64,000 nucleotides of DNA, taken from the NCBI RefSeq assembly GCF_029542085.1, contig NZ_CP107036.1:1240001-1304000 (forward strand), given 5' to 3'. The notes beneath the pieces were generated by a model. That model ran no database searches. It saw nothing but the letters and a program-made list of their open reading frames with translations, and was not told where the DNA came from. The position numbers were made by a program, and so were the translations under genes. Numbering within the stretch: position 1 is the stretch's first letter; every line of letters starts with the position of its first letter. This document shows positions 50,499 through 58,732 of the stretch, in pieces. The stretch is from Sphingobacterium sp. ML3W (lineage in GTDB: Bacteria; Bacteroidota; Bacteroidia; Sphingobacteriales; Sphingobacteriaceae).

Positions 50499-53400
50499 TT
50501 AAAGCTTCTTACGGTAAAAAGAAGGTAGGTTGCCAAAGGCGGATTTAAAATATTTGCTGAATTGCTTTGGATTGCCAAATCCCACTTCATAAGCAATTTC
50601 TGCCATGGATAATTTGGAATTCTGGACGAGATGCATGGCCCGTTTCAGCCTGATATGCCGGATATATTCCATGGGCGAATAGCCGGTAATGGCGAGTACT
50701 TTTTTATAGAGTCCAACTCGGGTGATGTGCAGGCGTTTTGCCAGTAGTTCCACTGAGAGCGTGGAGTCGCTGAGGTCCTGCTCGATTTCCCTGACCAGTG
50801 CCCGTATAAACTGCTCATCCGCGGATTCGATCTCCGGCTGTGACAGATTCACCTGAATCTGTTTTTTATATCGTTTTACCAGGTTTTGTTGTTGGCTGAG
50901 GATCTGCGCGATTTTGGAACGCAGTAAACCGATATGGAAAGGTTTGTTGATGTAATCACTTGCACCTGCCTGTAGTGCTTCGACGGCGAGCTGCTGGTTG
51001 ACCACCGCTGTTACAATAAGGACCGGAATATACGTCAGCTTTGCCTGTTTTTTGATATGAACGCAGAGATCCAGCCCACTTTCAACGGGTAAGTTCAAGT
51101 CGGTCACCACCAGATCGACCTTTTGCTTCAACAGGCATGCTTTCGCTTCGGCTACAGTAGCCGAGGTAAATATGATATAGTCCGTCTGCAGCGTGCGCTC
51201 TAAGTAAAGCAAGAAATCAACATCATCCTCGACCACCAGAATACAGGGTTTATCTGAGTGGCCGTTTTTCTGCGGCTCAATAATCATCTCACTATGTTGT
51301 ATAGGTAAATTCACTGTGAATGTTGTCCATTCTGGATTACTTGTTAGCTCGATGTTACCACCAAGAAATTCGATATAATCTTTCACGATAGACAGGCCAA
51401 TGCCTGTTCCCTGGTTTAATTTCCCATTGGGCACTTCTAGCTGAAAATAGCGTTCAAAAACACGGGACTGCAGTGATTCGGGAATTGGTGCACCTGAATT
51501 CTGAATTTCAATATGAAGTACTTGTCCTTTTTCACCAGCTGTCAGCTCTACTCTACAGACGACCTCACCAGCCGTTGGGCTAAATTTGATCGCGTTGGAG
51601 ACCAGATTATGGAGAATGCTTTCCAGCTTATGCTTGTCAAACCATCCGGCTTGTCCCTCTGGTGCAATATGTACCTGAAAACGGATCTGATTAAGTTGCG
51701 CCAGTCCAACGAATGAACTGAGTTGTTGGCGTATAAATTCCATTAGATCACCGTACTCCTCATTCCGCTCCAGTTCACTTTTTTCTAGCTTTCGGAAGTC
51801 CAGCAGCTGATTCACCAATTTAAGCAGACGATCTGCATTTTTCTTTATGAGGGTAAGATCAGTCTTTTTGCTGGCATCCTGTTCTTCGTCCAGCAATTGC
51901 TGAGCCGGTGTCAGAATCAAACTGATTGGTGTACGGAATTCATGGCTGATATTGGTAAAGAAACGCGTTTTCATGGCATCCAGTTCTTTAGCCTGCAAGG
52001 CCTGCTCTTTCGCCAAATAAAGTTGGTTACGTGTCTTAACCCGTAGCTTTGTCCAATAATAAAATGCCCAAAGAAGGGTTAATACTACTGTAGCATAAAG
52101 CACAAAAGCCCAGTTTGAGCGCCAAAAAGGCGGCTGGATATCAATCGTCAGCAGCAGCACCCGTTCGGACCAATTATTGGAACCGATGGCCTGCCTGATG
52201 TATAAACGATACTTTCGGGAGTCCAGATTGGTAAAACTGGCCCGCATTGTCCCCGGTTCAAAGTCAAACCATTCATCACTTAGTCCCAGCAGTTGATATT
52301 GATAGAAACCCATATGTTGCTGCAGGTAATCGAAAGTTGATAGTTCGACGGAAAGAGCGTTAAGGTTATAGGACAAATTCAGTTCTTTTAGGTTTTGAAG
52401 AGATTGATCGTAAATCACACGACCAGAGAATTCCTCGCCTACGGCAATTTGTTTGTTGAAAAGATATAGATTGGAGAGCACTGGTAATACCAGTGTATGC
52501 TCCGCCCTAATTTTTGCAGGATCAATAAAATTAAAACCCTTTGGTCCGCCAAAAACTAATCGACCATCCCGTAATGTTAAGGCCGCATTCTCATTGAAAA
52601 CATTGCCCTGCAGGCCTAATTCTTGTGTAAAATTGCGGATAATAAATTTCTCTGGCGACCCCGTTTCCACAATCTTGGATAAACCTTTATTGCTGGAAGC
52701 CCAAATATTACCTTGGTAATCGGTCAATAAAGCCAGGATTGCATCATCGCCGAGTCCATCTTGCTCGGTCAGATAGCTTATTTTGTCGCCTGCGATTATG
52801 TGCAGTCCCTCTTGTGTAGCCACCCAGATGCGTCCTTTTTTATCCTCCTTCACATCATAGATCAGATCGTTCAGGAGCTTGATTGGCGAACTGCTGCTCG
52901 TGATATTTTTAACCTTCCCATCAGGGTTCAATACCACTAACCCAGTCGCGGTACCGATCCACAGTCTTTTTTTCGAATCCTCAAAGATTACGGAGATATA
53001 ACTATTTTTAATAGTTTCACCTCCGGTATTGTAGGTCTTGGAAAAGTGTTCTGTTTTCTTATCAAATTGATATAGTCCGGTGCTGAGTGTACCTACCCAG
53101 AAACGATTAAAGCTATCTGTGTAGATTTCCCATACACTATCATCGTTTAGTTTTCCTGGACCAGCATCCCGATGGAAAACCTTAAAATTTTTACCATCAA
53201 AACGGCACATTCCTCCCCTATAAGTCCCGATCCATAATAAGCCCTCCGCATCCAAAAGTAGTGAAACAATCACATTGCTGCTTAAACTATTTGGATCGCC
53301 AGGATCATGGAGATACTGTGTAAAGGTCTTTTTTGTACTGTCGTAATACAACAGTCCGCCACCATTGGTGCCGATCCAGAGGTTGCCCTTTTTGTCTTCG

Positions 53401-54509
53401 ACAAACTTATTGACATCATCATATGGAAGCGATTTGGGCAAGCCGGAATGGTTTTTTACTAAGGGAAACAACAACAGGTTGGGATGATAATAACTGATGC
53501 CACCCTTATAGGTACCAGCCCAGATAATCCCCGAGTGATCTTTGTACAGACAAGTGATACTGTTGTAAGGAAGACTGCGCAAGTCATAGCCATCATGATC
53601 GATAATCTCTATACGCTGATTTTTCTTATTGTACACATTAATGCCACCATGATCGGTCCCTAGCCAGATAAGACCAGCGTCATCCTGAGTGACATTCCCG
53701 ACAAAGGGATTAGACAACTCCCTTTCCAGGTGTCTAGTCGACCAGCTTTTCACTTCAAGATTATAGACACCAATTGGAATATCCTTTGAGTAAATCCAAA
53801 GGTCTCCCTCGTTATCGGCGAATAAATTAAAATTTACACTTTTAATACCAATAGGCAGCTGGATTGTTTGCCTGCTTTTCAATGACTTTGTATCGACAAG
53901 GCCCAACAAGCCATTTTCATAGATTAACCAGATCGCCTGCCCCCGCCCTTCAATTACATCAGTAATTCTACTATCCTTGCTCAATTGGGGAACAGTTCGA
54001 TAAGATTTCTTTTGGCTATCATAGAGTAGCAGCGTACGGTCACTGTACAAGAGCACAAAGTTGTGTTCATCTAATGCACGGATCGTATAGACATCTTTTA
54101 CAGGCAAGCGCAGATTTGTCAATACGGAATCAAGCTCTTGGATGATCTTGCCAGACCGCTGATTATAGATATTCATTTGGCTACTGGTCCTGATCCAGAT
54201 ATTGCCTTCAGGACCATCGAAGATTCCTGAAATAACATTGGCACTCAACCCGCTACCTTTACCGGCCGAATACCGAAAATTGGTAAACTGCTGGCCGTCA
54301 AAACGACTTAAGCCAGATTCGGTACCAAACCAAAGGTAATTATACTTATCTCGTAGCGCACAATTCACGTGGTTATGAATAAGCCCCTGATCGGATGTTA
54401 AGGTCTTGAATGCATAGGTATTATCCTGGCTAAATGCTTCTGGTTGGCCCAGTAGAATAAACAGGAATATGGATAGTGTAAAGTGTAAAAATGAGTTAAG
54501 CTGCTGCAT
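50499..54509 (-). CDS. Hybrid two-component system regulator (HTCS) of the PUL
   Basis: A 1336-residue one-protein sensor and regulator. A signal peptide (about 1-28) is followed by two seven-bladed propellers of Reg_prop repeats (LWFGTESGLSRFDG, IWLGTDHGGINVYN, LWIGTNGGGLLYYD and others, to about 690), a Y_Y_Y domain, a membrane helix at about 795-815, HisKA with phospho-accepting His 856 in NISHEFRTP, HATPase_c (NLVSNAIKFSPTAG, TGIGLSIVKDY), a receiver with Asp 1137 in VVTDLNLP, and an AraC-type DNA-binding domain from about 1235. It senses a periplasmic oligosaccharide and activates the adjacent PUL. Confidence 0.96.
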   Translation of the reverse strand: MQQLNSFLHFTLSIFLFILLGQPEAFSQDNTYAFKTLTSDQGLIHNHVNCALRDKYNYLWFGTESGLSRFDGQQFTNFRYSAGKGSGLSANVISGIFDGPEGNIWIRTSSQMNIYNQRSGKIIQELDSVLTNLRLPVKDVYTIRALDEHNFVLLYSDRTLLLYDSQKKSYRTVPQLSKDSRITDVIEGRGQAIWLIYENGLLGLVDTKSLKSRQTIQLPIGIKSVNFNLFADNEGDLWIYSKDIPIGVYNLEVKSWSTRHLERELSNPFVGNVTQDDAGLIWLGTDHGGINVYNKKNQRIEIIDHDGYDLRSLPYNSITCLYKDHSGIIWAGTYKGGISYYHPNLLLFPLVKNHSGLPKSLPYDDVNKFVEDKKGNLWIGTNGGGLLYYDSTKKTFTQYLHDPGDPNSLSSNVIVSLLLDAEGLLWIGTYRGGMCRFDGKNFKVFHRDAGPGKLNDDSVWEIYTDSFNRFWVGTLSTGLYQFDKKTEHFSKTYNTGGETIKNSYISVIFEDSKKRLWIGTATGLVVLNPDGKVKNITSSSSPIKLLNDLIYDVKEDKKGRIWVATQEGLHIIAGDKISYLTEQDGLGDDAILALLTDYQGNIWASSNKGLSKIVETGSPEKFIIRNFTQELGLQGNVFNENAALTLRDGRLVFGGPKGFNFIDPAKIRAEHTLVLPVLSNLYLFNKQIAVGEEFSGRVIYDQSLQNLKELNLSYNLNALSVELSTFDYLQQHMGFYQYQLLGLSDEWFDFEPGTMRASFTNLDSRKYRLYIRQAIGSNNWSERVLLLTIDIQPPFWRSNWAFVLYATVVLTLLWAFYYWTKLRVKTRNQLYLAKEQALQAKELDAMKTRFFTNISHEFRTPISLILTPAQQLLDEEQDASKKTDLTLIKKNADRLLKLVNQLLDFRKLEKSELERNEEYGDLMEFIRQQLSSFVGLAQLNQIRFQVHIAPEGQAGWFDKHKLESILHNLVSNAIKFSPTAGEVVCRVELTAGEKGQVLHIEIQNSGAPIPESLQSRVFERYFQLEVPNGKLNQGTGIGLSIVKDYIEFLGGNIELTSNPEWTTFTVNLPIQHSEMIIEPQKNGHSDKPCILVVEDDVDFLLYLERTLQTDYIIFTSATVAEAKACLLKQKVDLVVTDLNLPVESGLDLCVHIKKQAKLTYIPVLIVTAVVNQQLAVEALQAGASDYINKPFHIGLLRSKIAQILSQQQNLVKRYKKQIQVNLSQPEIESADEQFIRALVREIEQDLSDSTLSVELLAKRLHITRVGLYKKVLAITGYSPMEYIRHIRLKRAMHLVQNSKLSMAEIAYEVGFGNPKQFSKYFKSAFGNLPSFYRKKL

Positions 54510-54615
54510 TGGTTATGATATGCTCAATGATACAAAAATTGAGCAAATACAACAAATACCAAACCTCTTTTTATCAAAAATAATATACGGACATGTATGG
54601 TCTATATTTTCTAAA

Positions 54616-55512
54616 CTAAAACTTCATGTGGACACCCAATCCCAACCGAAGGCTCGAAGAATGAACAGCATTCAGCTGACTTATCGTGCTGGTACCATCA
54701 GACTTAAACAGTTGGTCTGTACCTGTTCTGGTACTCAGGCCTGTATAACCGATCTGTACAAATGGGAAAATTGATTTGGTAACTTGACGCTCCAACCGGA
54801 AGTTCACTTCCCAGCCCATACCTTTTGCTTTATGGGTAAAGCTAATGGGATGGTTAAAATCCTCCTGCAGGTTCCAATTGGCATTTGCGGAATAACGGGG
54901 GAAATAGATGCCGCTGACATCGAGCAGCAGACTCCAGTGATCAGTATGATAATCAGTCTTTAATCCCAAAATGAGACCATGCCATCGGGGTTTATAAGTA
55001 CTTTTCAGTTCCTTACTCTCCACAAGTGGTTGTGCGCCATCCAGCATATATAACGTTTGATAGCGACCAAAATAACCGGTATGTGCTGCAAATGCCAACT
55101 TTTCGGTTGTCCGGATCGTGTAAAAAATTTCAACCCGGATATTGCTTGAATGACCCCGATTGGCCTTGAAATCATAGTCTGCAGTTTTTACAGCTCTATT
55201 ATCGCTTGCATAATCAGCATCATTGACGGTACCTTGGCTGATCCAAAAATGGCGAAAGGCAACTTCGGCCTGTAAAGCCGAGGATAACGCTATAGTTGAG
55301 GAAATTCCTATTTCAGGCCCCCTGAGTTTCCGCCATTTGAGTTCGGATAATATATTTGGATTTTGTCCATTTTCATCACCCGCAATATTCCAGTCCAATT
55401 TTTCCTGATTCCAACCTATAACAGGTATTATCGTGAATTTAGACTTTTTTTCCTGCGCAGGAGCAGCAAGAGCAAACAAGCTCGAACAGAAGAGAGCAAG
55501 ATATTTTTTCAT
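54616..55512 (-). CDS. Outer-membrane beta-barrel protein
   Basis: A 298-residue protein with a signal peptide (KKYLALFCSSLFALAAPAQ) and alternating amphipathic strands throughout, ending HSSSLRLGLGVHMKF, a typical barrel C-terminus with terminal Phe. The block IPVIGWNQEKLDWNIAGDE and PNILSELKWRKLRGPEIGI recalls the omptin-like or protochlamydial outer-membrane-protein group. The omptin catalytic Asp/His set was not confirmed. It is downstream of the astacin-like gene in the same direction, with a hairpin between. Confidence 0.72.
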   Translation of the reverse strand: MKKYLALFCSSLFALAAPAQEKKSKFTIIPVIGWNQEKLDWNIAGDENGQNPNILSELKWRKLRGPEIGISSTIALSSALQAEVAFRHFWISQGTVNDADYASDNRAVKTADYDFKANRGHSSNIRVEIFYTIRTTEKLAFAAHTGYFGRYQTLYMLDGAQPLVESKELKSTYKPRWHGLILGLKTDYHTDHWSLLLDVSGIYFPRYSANANWNLQEDFNHPISFTHKAKGMGWEVNFRLERQVTKSIFPFVQIGYTGLSTRTGTDQLFKSDGTSTISQLNAVHSSSLRLGLGVHMKF

Positions 55513-55524
55513 ACACCAGAAAGA

Positions 55525-55554
55525 TCATACACCCCGATATACCGGAGTGTATGA
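55525..55554 (-). terminator. Hairpin between astacin-like gene and barrel gene
   Basis: TCATACAC and GTGTATGA with inner CCG/CGG form a 12-base stem with one mismatch. In the leftward direction it is followed by TCTTTC. It probably separates or attenuates the two genes. Confidence 0.6.
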
Positions 55555-55571
55555 AAAGATCAGCTTAATAA

Positions 55572-56393
55572 TTAATTTTTAGGATAGACCTGCCCAATAA
55601 AGGACTTGTCCGTTGCGGACAGTACCGTATTGTTGCCAACACTAAAACCATTGGTCGTTAATGCGCTGCTGACAGAATAATGCATGATTGAACTCGGATC
55701 ATAGCTGCTATATTGCGTCTGAGTCGTGTCATATTTTGCAAACAGATTATTATCGACATCACTTTTACTCCAATAATTTGGATATCCGGCATAATAGGTA
55801 TATACCTTGTCTTTATCCCATGGAATGGCCGCCAAAGGATGCTGATGTTCGTGGATCATACCCAGGGCATGGCCAAATTCGTGGATGACTGTCCGGCTAA
55901 ATTCGGAATCTGGTGTGTTATCATCAAACCAGCCAAAATTCATAGTTTCCTGATTAGAAGCAATGCGCAATGCGTCGGTACCGATATACGAGTAAGATCC
56001 AGCACCATCGGTGAAGGTAACTCTTAACTGTGCTTTACCACTGGTAACAAAGCGAAAGGTAATATTGGCGTATTGGGACCATTCGTTGGCGTATTGCATT
56101 ACTTTTTGGCGTACTTTGGTCGATCCACCGTACAAGCGTACGGTGATGACACTGCCATTAGTCCATTTTTTTGCACTGATCACCGCGCCTCTAGGATCTG
56201 TACCCCCAGGCAAATAGACGTCTTTACAGACATGTGCATCTTTAAAGCCGGCTGGTATGTCGGCTTTTGAAACAACTTTCAGTTCTTCAGAATCTTGTGG
56301 GGCTTCTGTACTGTCTGCGTTTTTGTTGCAAGCTACGAGCGTAGCCGAAGCGGAAATGATCAATCCAAATAGGATTTTTTTTCTTAATTCCAT
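55572..56393 (-). CDS. Astacin-like zinc metalloprotease lipoprotein
   Basis: About 273 residues from the ATG at 56393; the ATG at 56414 adds seven residues. A lipoprotein signal (SATLVACNK) is followed by an acidic linker and a catalytic domain with the complete metzincin motif HEFGHALGMIHE (catalytic Glu at about 172) and a Met-turn SIMHYSV, as in the M12A astacins. The domain starts near GGTDPRGAVISAKKWTNG. It would be a cell-surface or periplasmic protease; its target is unknown. It has its own promoter with an operator-like palindrome. Confidence 0.88.
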   Translation of the reverse strand: MELRKKILFGLIISASATLVACNKNADSTEAPQDSEELKVVSKADIPAGFKDAHVCKDVYLPGGTDPRGAVISAKKWTNGSVITVRLYGGSTKVRQKVMQYANEWSQYANITFRFVTSGKAQLRVTFTDGAGSYSYIGTDALRIASNQETMNFGWFDDNTPDSEFSRTVIHEFGHALGMIHEHQHPLAAIPWDKDKVYTYYAGYPNYWSKSDVDNNLFAKYDTTQTQYSSYDPSSIMHYSVSSALTTNGFSVGNNTVLSATDKSFIGQVYPKN

Positions 56394-56468
56394 ACGTTCT
56401 AATTTTTTAATCAATCATAATTTAAGTCAGCTTACAACGTGGCCACATGAAAAACTAACAACCATAAA

Positions 56469-56486
56469 TGTAACACTCCTGTTACA
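56469..56486. promoter_or_regulatory. TGTAAC-N6-GTTACA palindrome at the transcription start
   Basis: Six-base arms TGTAAC (56469-56474) and GTTACA (56481-56486) lie just downstream of the -7 element, where a bound repressor would block initiation. Confidence 0.45.
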
Positions 56487-56492
56487 CTAAGC

Positions 56493-56523
56493 CAAAGCTA
56501 AAAAATTATATTTATTGAAACAA
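56493..56523 (-). promoter_or_regulatory. Promoter of the astacin-like gene
   Basis: On the minus strand TTG (56521-56523), 20 bases, TAGCTTTG (56493-56500). Both parts fit the Bacteroidota consensus, giving a leader of about 90 bases. Confidence 0.68.
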
Positions 56524-56704
56524 TAGCTTCTTTGAGAAATAATCAAATAAAATTAAATACATAACGCTTATTTAATCTTCAAATTAAAAATTAACTATTG
56601 CAGCACTAATCTTCTGATGGCTGGTCAAGAACCCTCGAGCCAAAGATATAATCTCAGACGCCATATAAAATCGATCTATGATGCATCTTTTGCTCAGCAT
56701 GGCG

Positions 56705-57715
56705 CTAAAGCAGAGTTTTGTGTTCCATCAGATATGCCAGGGCTTCGGTGACTGCCTGTACGCTGCTTTTGGGGTTAAATCCTAGTTCCGTTTTTGCCTT
56801 AGAAATATCGAAATCCTGTTGAAGTCCTGAGAACATCGCAATATCTTTTGTCGTGATTATGGGTGGCTTTCCTTTTAGCTTCGCTGACAACTGCATCAAT
56901 CCCGCAATTCCATAGAGCATAAACTTGGGAACAGAGGCTGGAATACGTAGATTAAGCCCAGGGTATAGTTGTTGCGCTATTTTGGTCGTATCAGTGATGC
57001 GCAGACACTTTTCATTTGCTAGTATGTAACGATCCCCCGATTTCCCTTTCGTGGCGGCGAGGTAACAGCCTTCGGCGACGTCTTTGACATCCACCCAATT
57101 GAGTGCAATATTGGTGTCGACGGGAATCTGTTTGGTTAATATCAATCTTAAGATATCATAGGAAACATTCAGGGGAAGAGTAGCTTCACCGCCGATCATG
57201 GCACTGGGCATTACGGAGACCAATTCGACACCCAATTCCTTTGCCAATTTGAACGCTAGCCTTTCCCCGTCATTCTTCGAATTGTAATAGGCATCCCTGC
57301 GATCCGGATTGTAACCGTTGGATTCTTTGGTGGGCGTGTACGTATAGTCCAGTGCAGCTATGGAGCTTACATAAACGATTTTTTTTACACCTGCTTCAGC
57401 GGCAGCTTCAATGGTATTCCGCGTCCCCTGCATATTCACTTCGTAGATCTCTTTTTGTGGATCTTTGGCCCATAGTTTAAAAGCGGCACCCACAGCATAG
57501 AAAGTTTCGACACCCTGTAACACATTTTTAAATGCGGCTTTATCCATGATGTCTGCCTGAACGACTTCGCAATTCAGCCCTTTTAGACTGTCGCTGCGAC
57601 TGATATTCCGCACCGATGCGCGTACTTGAAAGCCCTTTCCTATCAATAATCTGACAAGGTTATTACCTAAATGCCCGTTCGCTCCGGACACCAATACTAA
57701 ATTTTTAGTTGACAT
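56705..57715 (-). CDS. NAD-dependent epimerase/dehydratase (extended SDR, dihydroflavonol-reductase-like)
   Basis: About 336 residues from the ATG at 57715 (MSTKNLVLVSGANGHLGNNL); an upstream frame adds 18 residues without homology. The N-terminal SGANGHLGNNLVRLL is the NAD(P) Rossmann loop (GxxGxxG). The active site is Tyr-x-x-x-Lys in DAYYNSKNDGERLAF. IVYVSSIAALDYTYTP supplies the catalytic Ser. The layout fits dihydroflavonol-4-reductase-like SDRs acting on small ketones or aldehydes. It is 64 bases downstream of a Crp/Fnr-type gene, probably in one operon. Confidence 0.87.
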   Translation of the reverse strand: MSTKNLVLVSGANGHLGNNLVRLLIGKGFQVRASVRNISRSDSLKGLNCEVVQADIMDKAAFKNVLQGVETFYAVGAAFKLWAKDPQKEIYEVNMQGTRNTIEAAAEAGVKKIVYVSSIAALDYTYTPTKESNGYNPDRRDAYYNSKNDGERLAFKLAKELGVELVSVMPSAMIGGEATLPLNVSYDILRLILTKQIPVDTNIALNWVDVKDVAEGCYLAATKGKSGDRYILANEKCLRITDTTKIAQQLYPGLNLRIPASVPKFMLYGIAGLMQLSAKLKGKPPIITTKDIAMFSGLQQDFDISKAKTELGFNPKSSVQAVTEALAYLMEHKTLL

Positions 57716-57779
57716 GTGTGTAGATTTTAAATGTTTCAGCAAAGTTCTGCCCTGGCGATTTAAAACCACTTCACAAATG

Positions 57780-58355
57780 TTACCTAATGATCCGTTTACG
57801 GATGCGGCTCAAACTTTTGGGGTTCATGCCCAGAAAAGAGGCAATATATTGCATCGGTACGTTGTGGAGCAATTCCGGTTGCTCGGCTATCAGTTTCAGA
57901 TAACGTTTTTCAGCTGTAAGTGTCGCCAGTTCCTTCGCTCGTTTCTCATTGTAGGATAGCGACTGTTGAAACACATAGATACTGAAATCTTTAAATGCAG
58001 GTGATTGTTCAATTAAAAGATCAAGATTCCTTTTGTCGATTCGAAGTAGTTCACAGTCTGTGATGCACTCCAAATTTTCATCCGATCGGGTTTGATTGTT
58101 GAAGTTTACAAAAGAAGTGATAAATCCCGGTGGACAGTTGATATGGGTTGTTACCTCATCCCCCTTATCGTTATAATGAAACAAGCGGACAAAGCCCGAT
58201 ACAACGAAATACAGATAGGCGGGCACCTTCCCCTCCTCCTCGATGATATGGTTTTTAGGAAACTTTACCGGTTCCAGATGATGTTGGCACATATCCTTTT
58301 CCAGACTTGAAAGTGTGACTTGTTGTGTAATTAGTTCAATAAACTTTGTATGCAT
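57780..58355 (-). CDS. Crp/Fnr family transcriptional regulator
   Basis: About 191 residues from the ATG at 58355 (MHTKFIELITQQVTL). It has an N-terminal cyclic-nucleotide-binding-like barrel (YLYFVVSGFVRLFHYNDKGD, TTHINCPPGFITSF), a long connecting helix and a C-terminal helix-turn-helix (NVPMQYIASFLGMNPKSLSRIRKRI). No Fnr-type four-Cys cluster is visible, so it is not an oxygen-sensing Fnr by sequence. Such small Crp-like proteins in Bacteroidota often regulate adjacent SDR or oxidoreductase genes; here that would be the SDR downstream. Confidence 0.87.
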   Translation of the reverse strand: MHTKFIELITQQVTLSSLEKDMCQHHLEPVKFPKNHIIEEEGKVPAYLYFVVSGFVRLFHYNDKGDEVTTHINCPPGFITSFVNFNNQTRSDENLECITDCELLRIDKRNLDLLIEQSPAFKDFSIYVFQQSLSYNEKRAKELATLTAEKRYLKLIAEQPELLHNVPMQYIASFLGMNPKSLSRIRKRIIR

Positions 58356-58401
58356 TTCCTGCCGATTATTTTCTTTTGCAATATAGGGAATAAATCCGTG
58401 T

Positions 58402-58581
58402 ACCATAGCGCTCTTTTTCTGGAATAGAACCCACCAAGATAACTGGAATCCAACACAGGAGAAAAAAGCCAGGGTATTTAGTTATGCGATAGATCGCGAT
58501 GGCGTTCCTTACGGACAAAATCAGATTGTCCCAACCAACTATCCAGTTACACGACAATTGATCTCATTGGTTAATCCCTAA
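58402..58581 (+). pseudogene. Unrecognised 3' gene remnant
   Basis: A rightward frame of about 59 codons without a start, entering within the 5' region of the Crp-type gene on the other strand and ending at TAA 58579-58581. It reads NWNPTQEKKARVFSYAIDRD, then GVPYGQNQIVPTNYPVTRQL and ISLVNP. The sense and codon use look like the C-terminus of a real protein. No family was recognised. An opposite-strand 63-residue frame here is probably a shadow. Confidence 0.35.
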
Positions 58582-58642
58582 AAAATAACTTATAGCTAAT
58601 CTGGCAATTTCCGCTTTTGGCGATCTCGCTTAGTTTAATAGC

Positions 58643-58682
58643 AAAAGGCTGACTTGCAAAAAATGTAAGTCAGCCCTTTTTG
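58643..58682. terminator. Bidirectional intrinsic terminator
   Basis: AAAAGGCTGACTT and AAGTCAGCCCTTTT form a stem with poly-A and poly-T flanks. It separates the barrel gene at 58733 from the remnant and the Crp/SDR pair. Confidence 0.82.
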
Positions 58683-58732
58683 TATTACTACGCTTTTTAA
58701 ACAGTGCAGCGGGAGACGCTTCCTCATACGTA

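Noticed and set aside
54521..54545. TGCTCAAT/ATTGAGCA inverted repeat in the HTCS leader
   Set aside because: Eight-base arms with a nine-base gap and no promoter match at the right distance; kept only as a note.
58366..58557. Leftward 63-residue frame upstream of the Crp-type gene
   Set aside because: It lies antisense to a more protein-like remnant and has no recognisable start context or domain.
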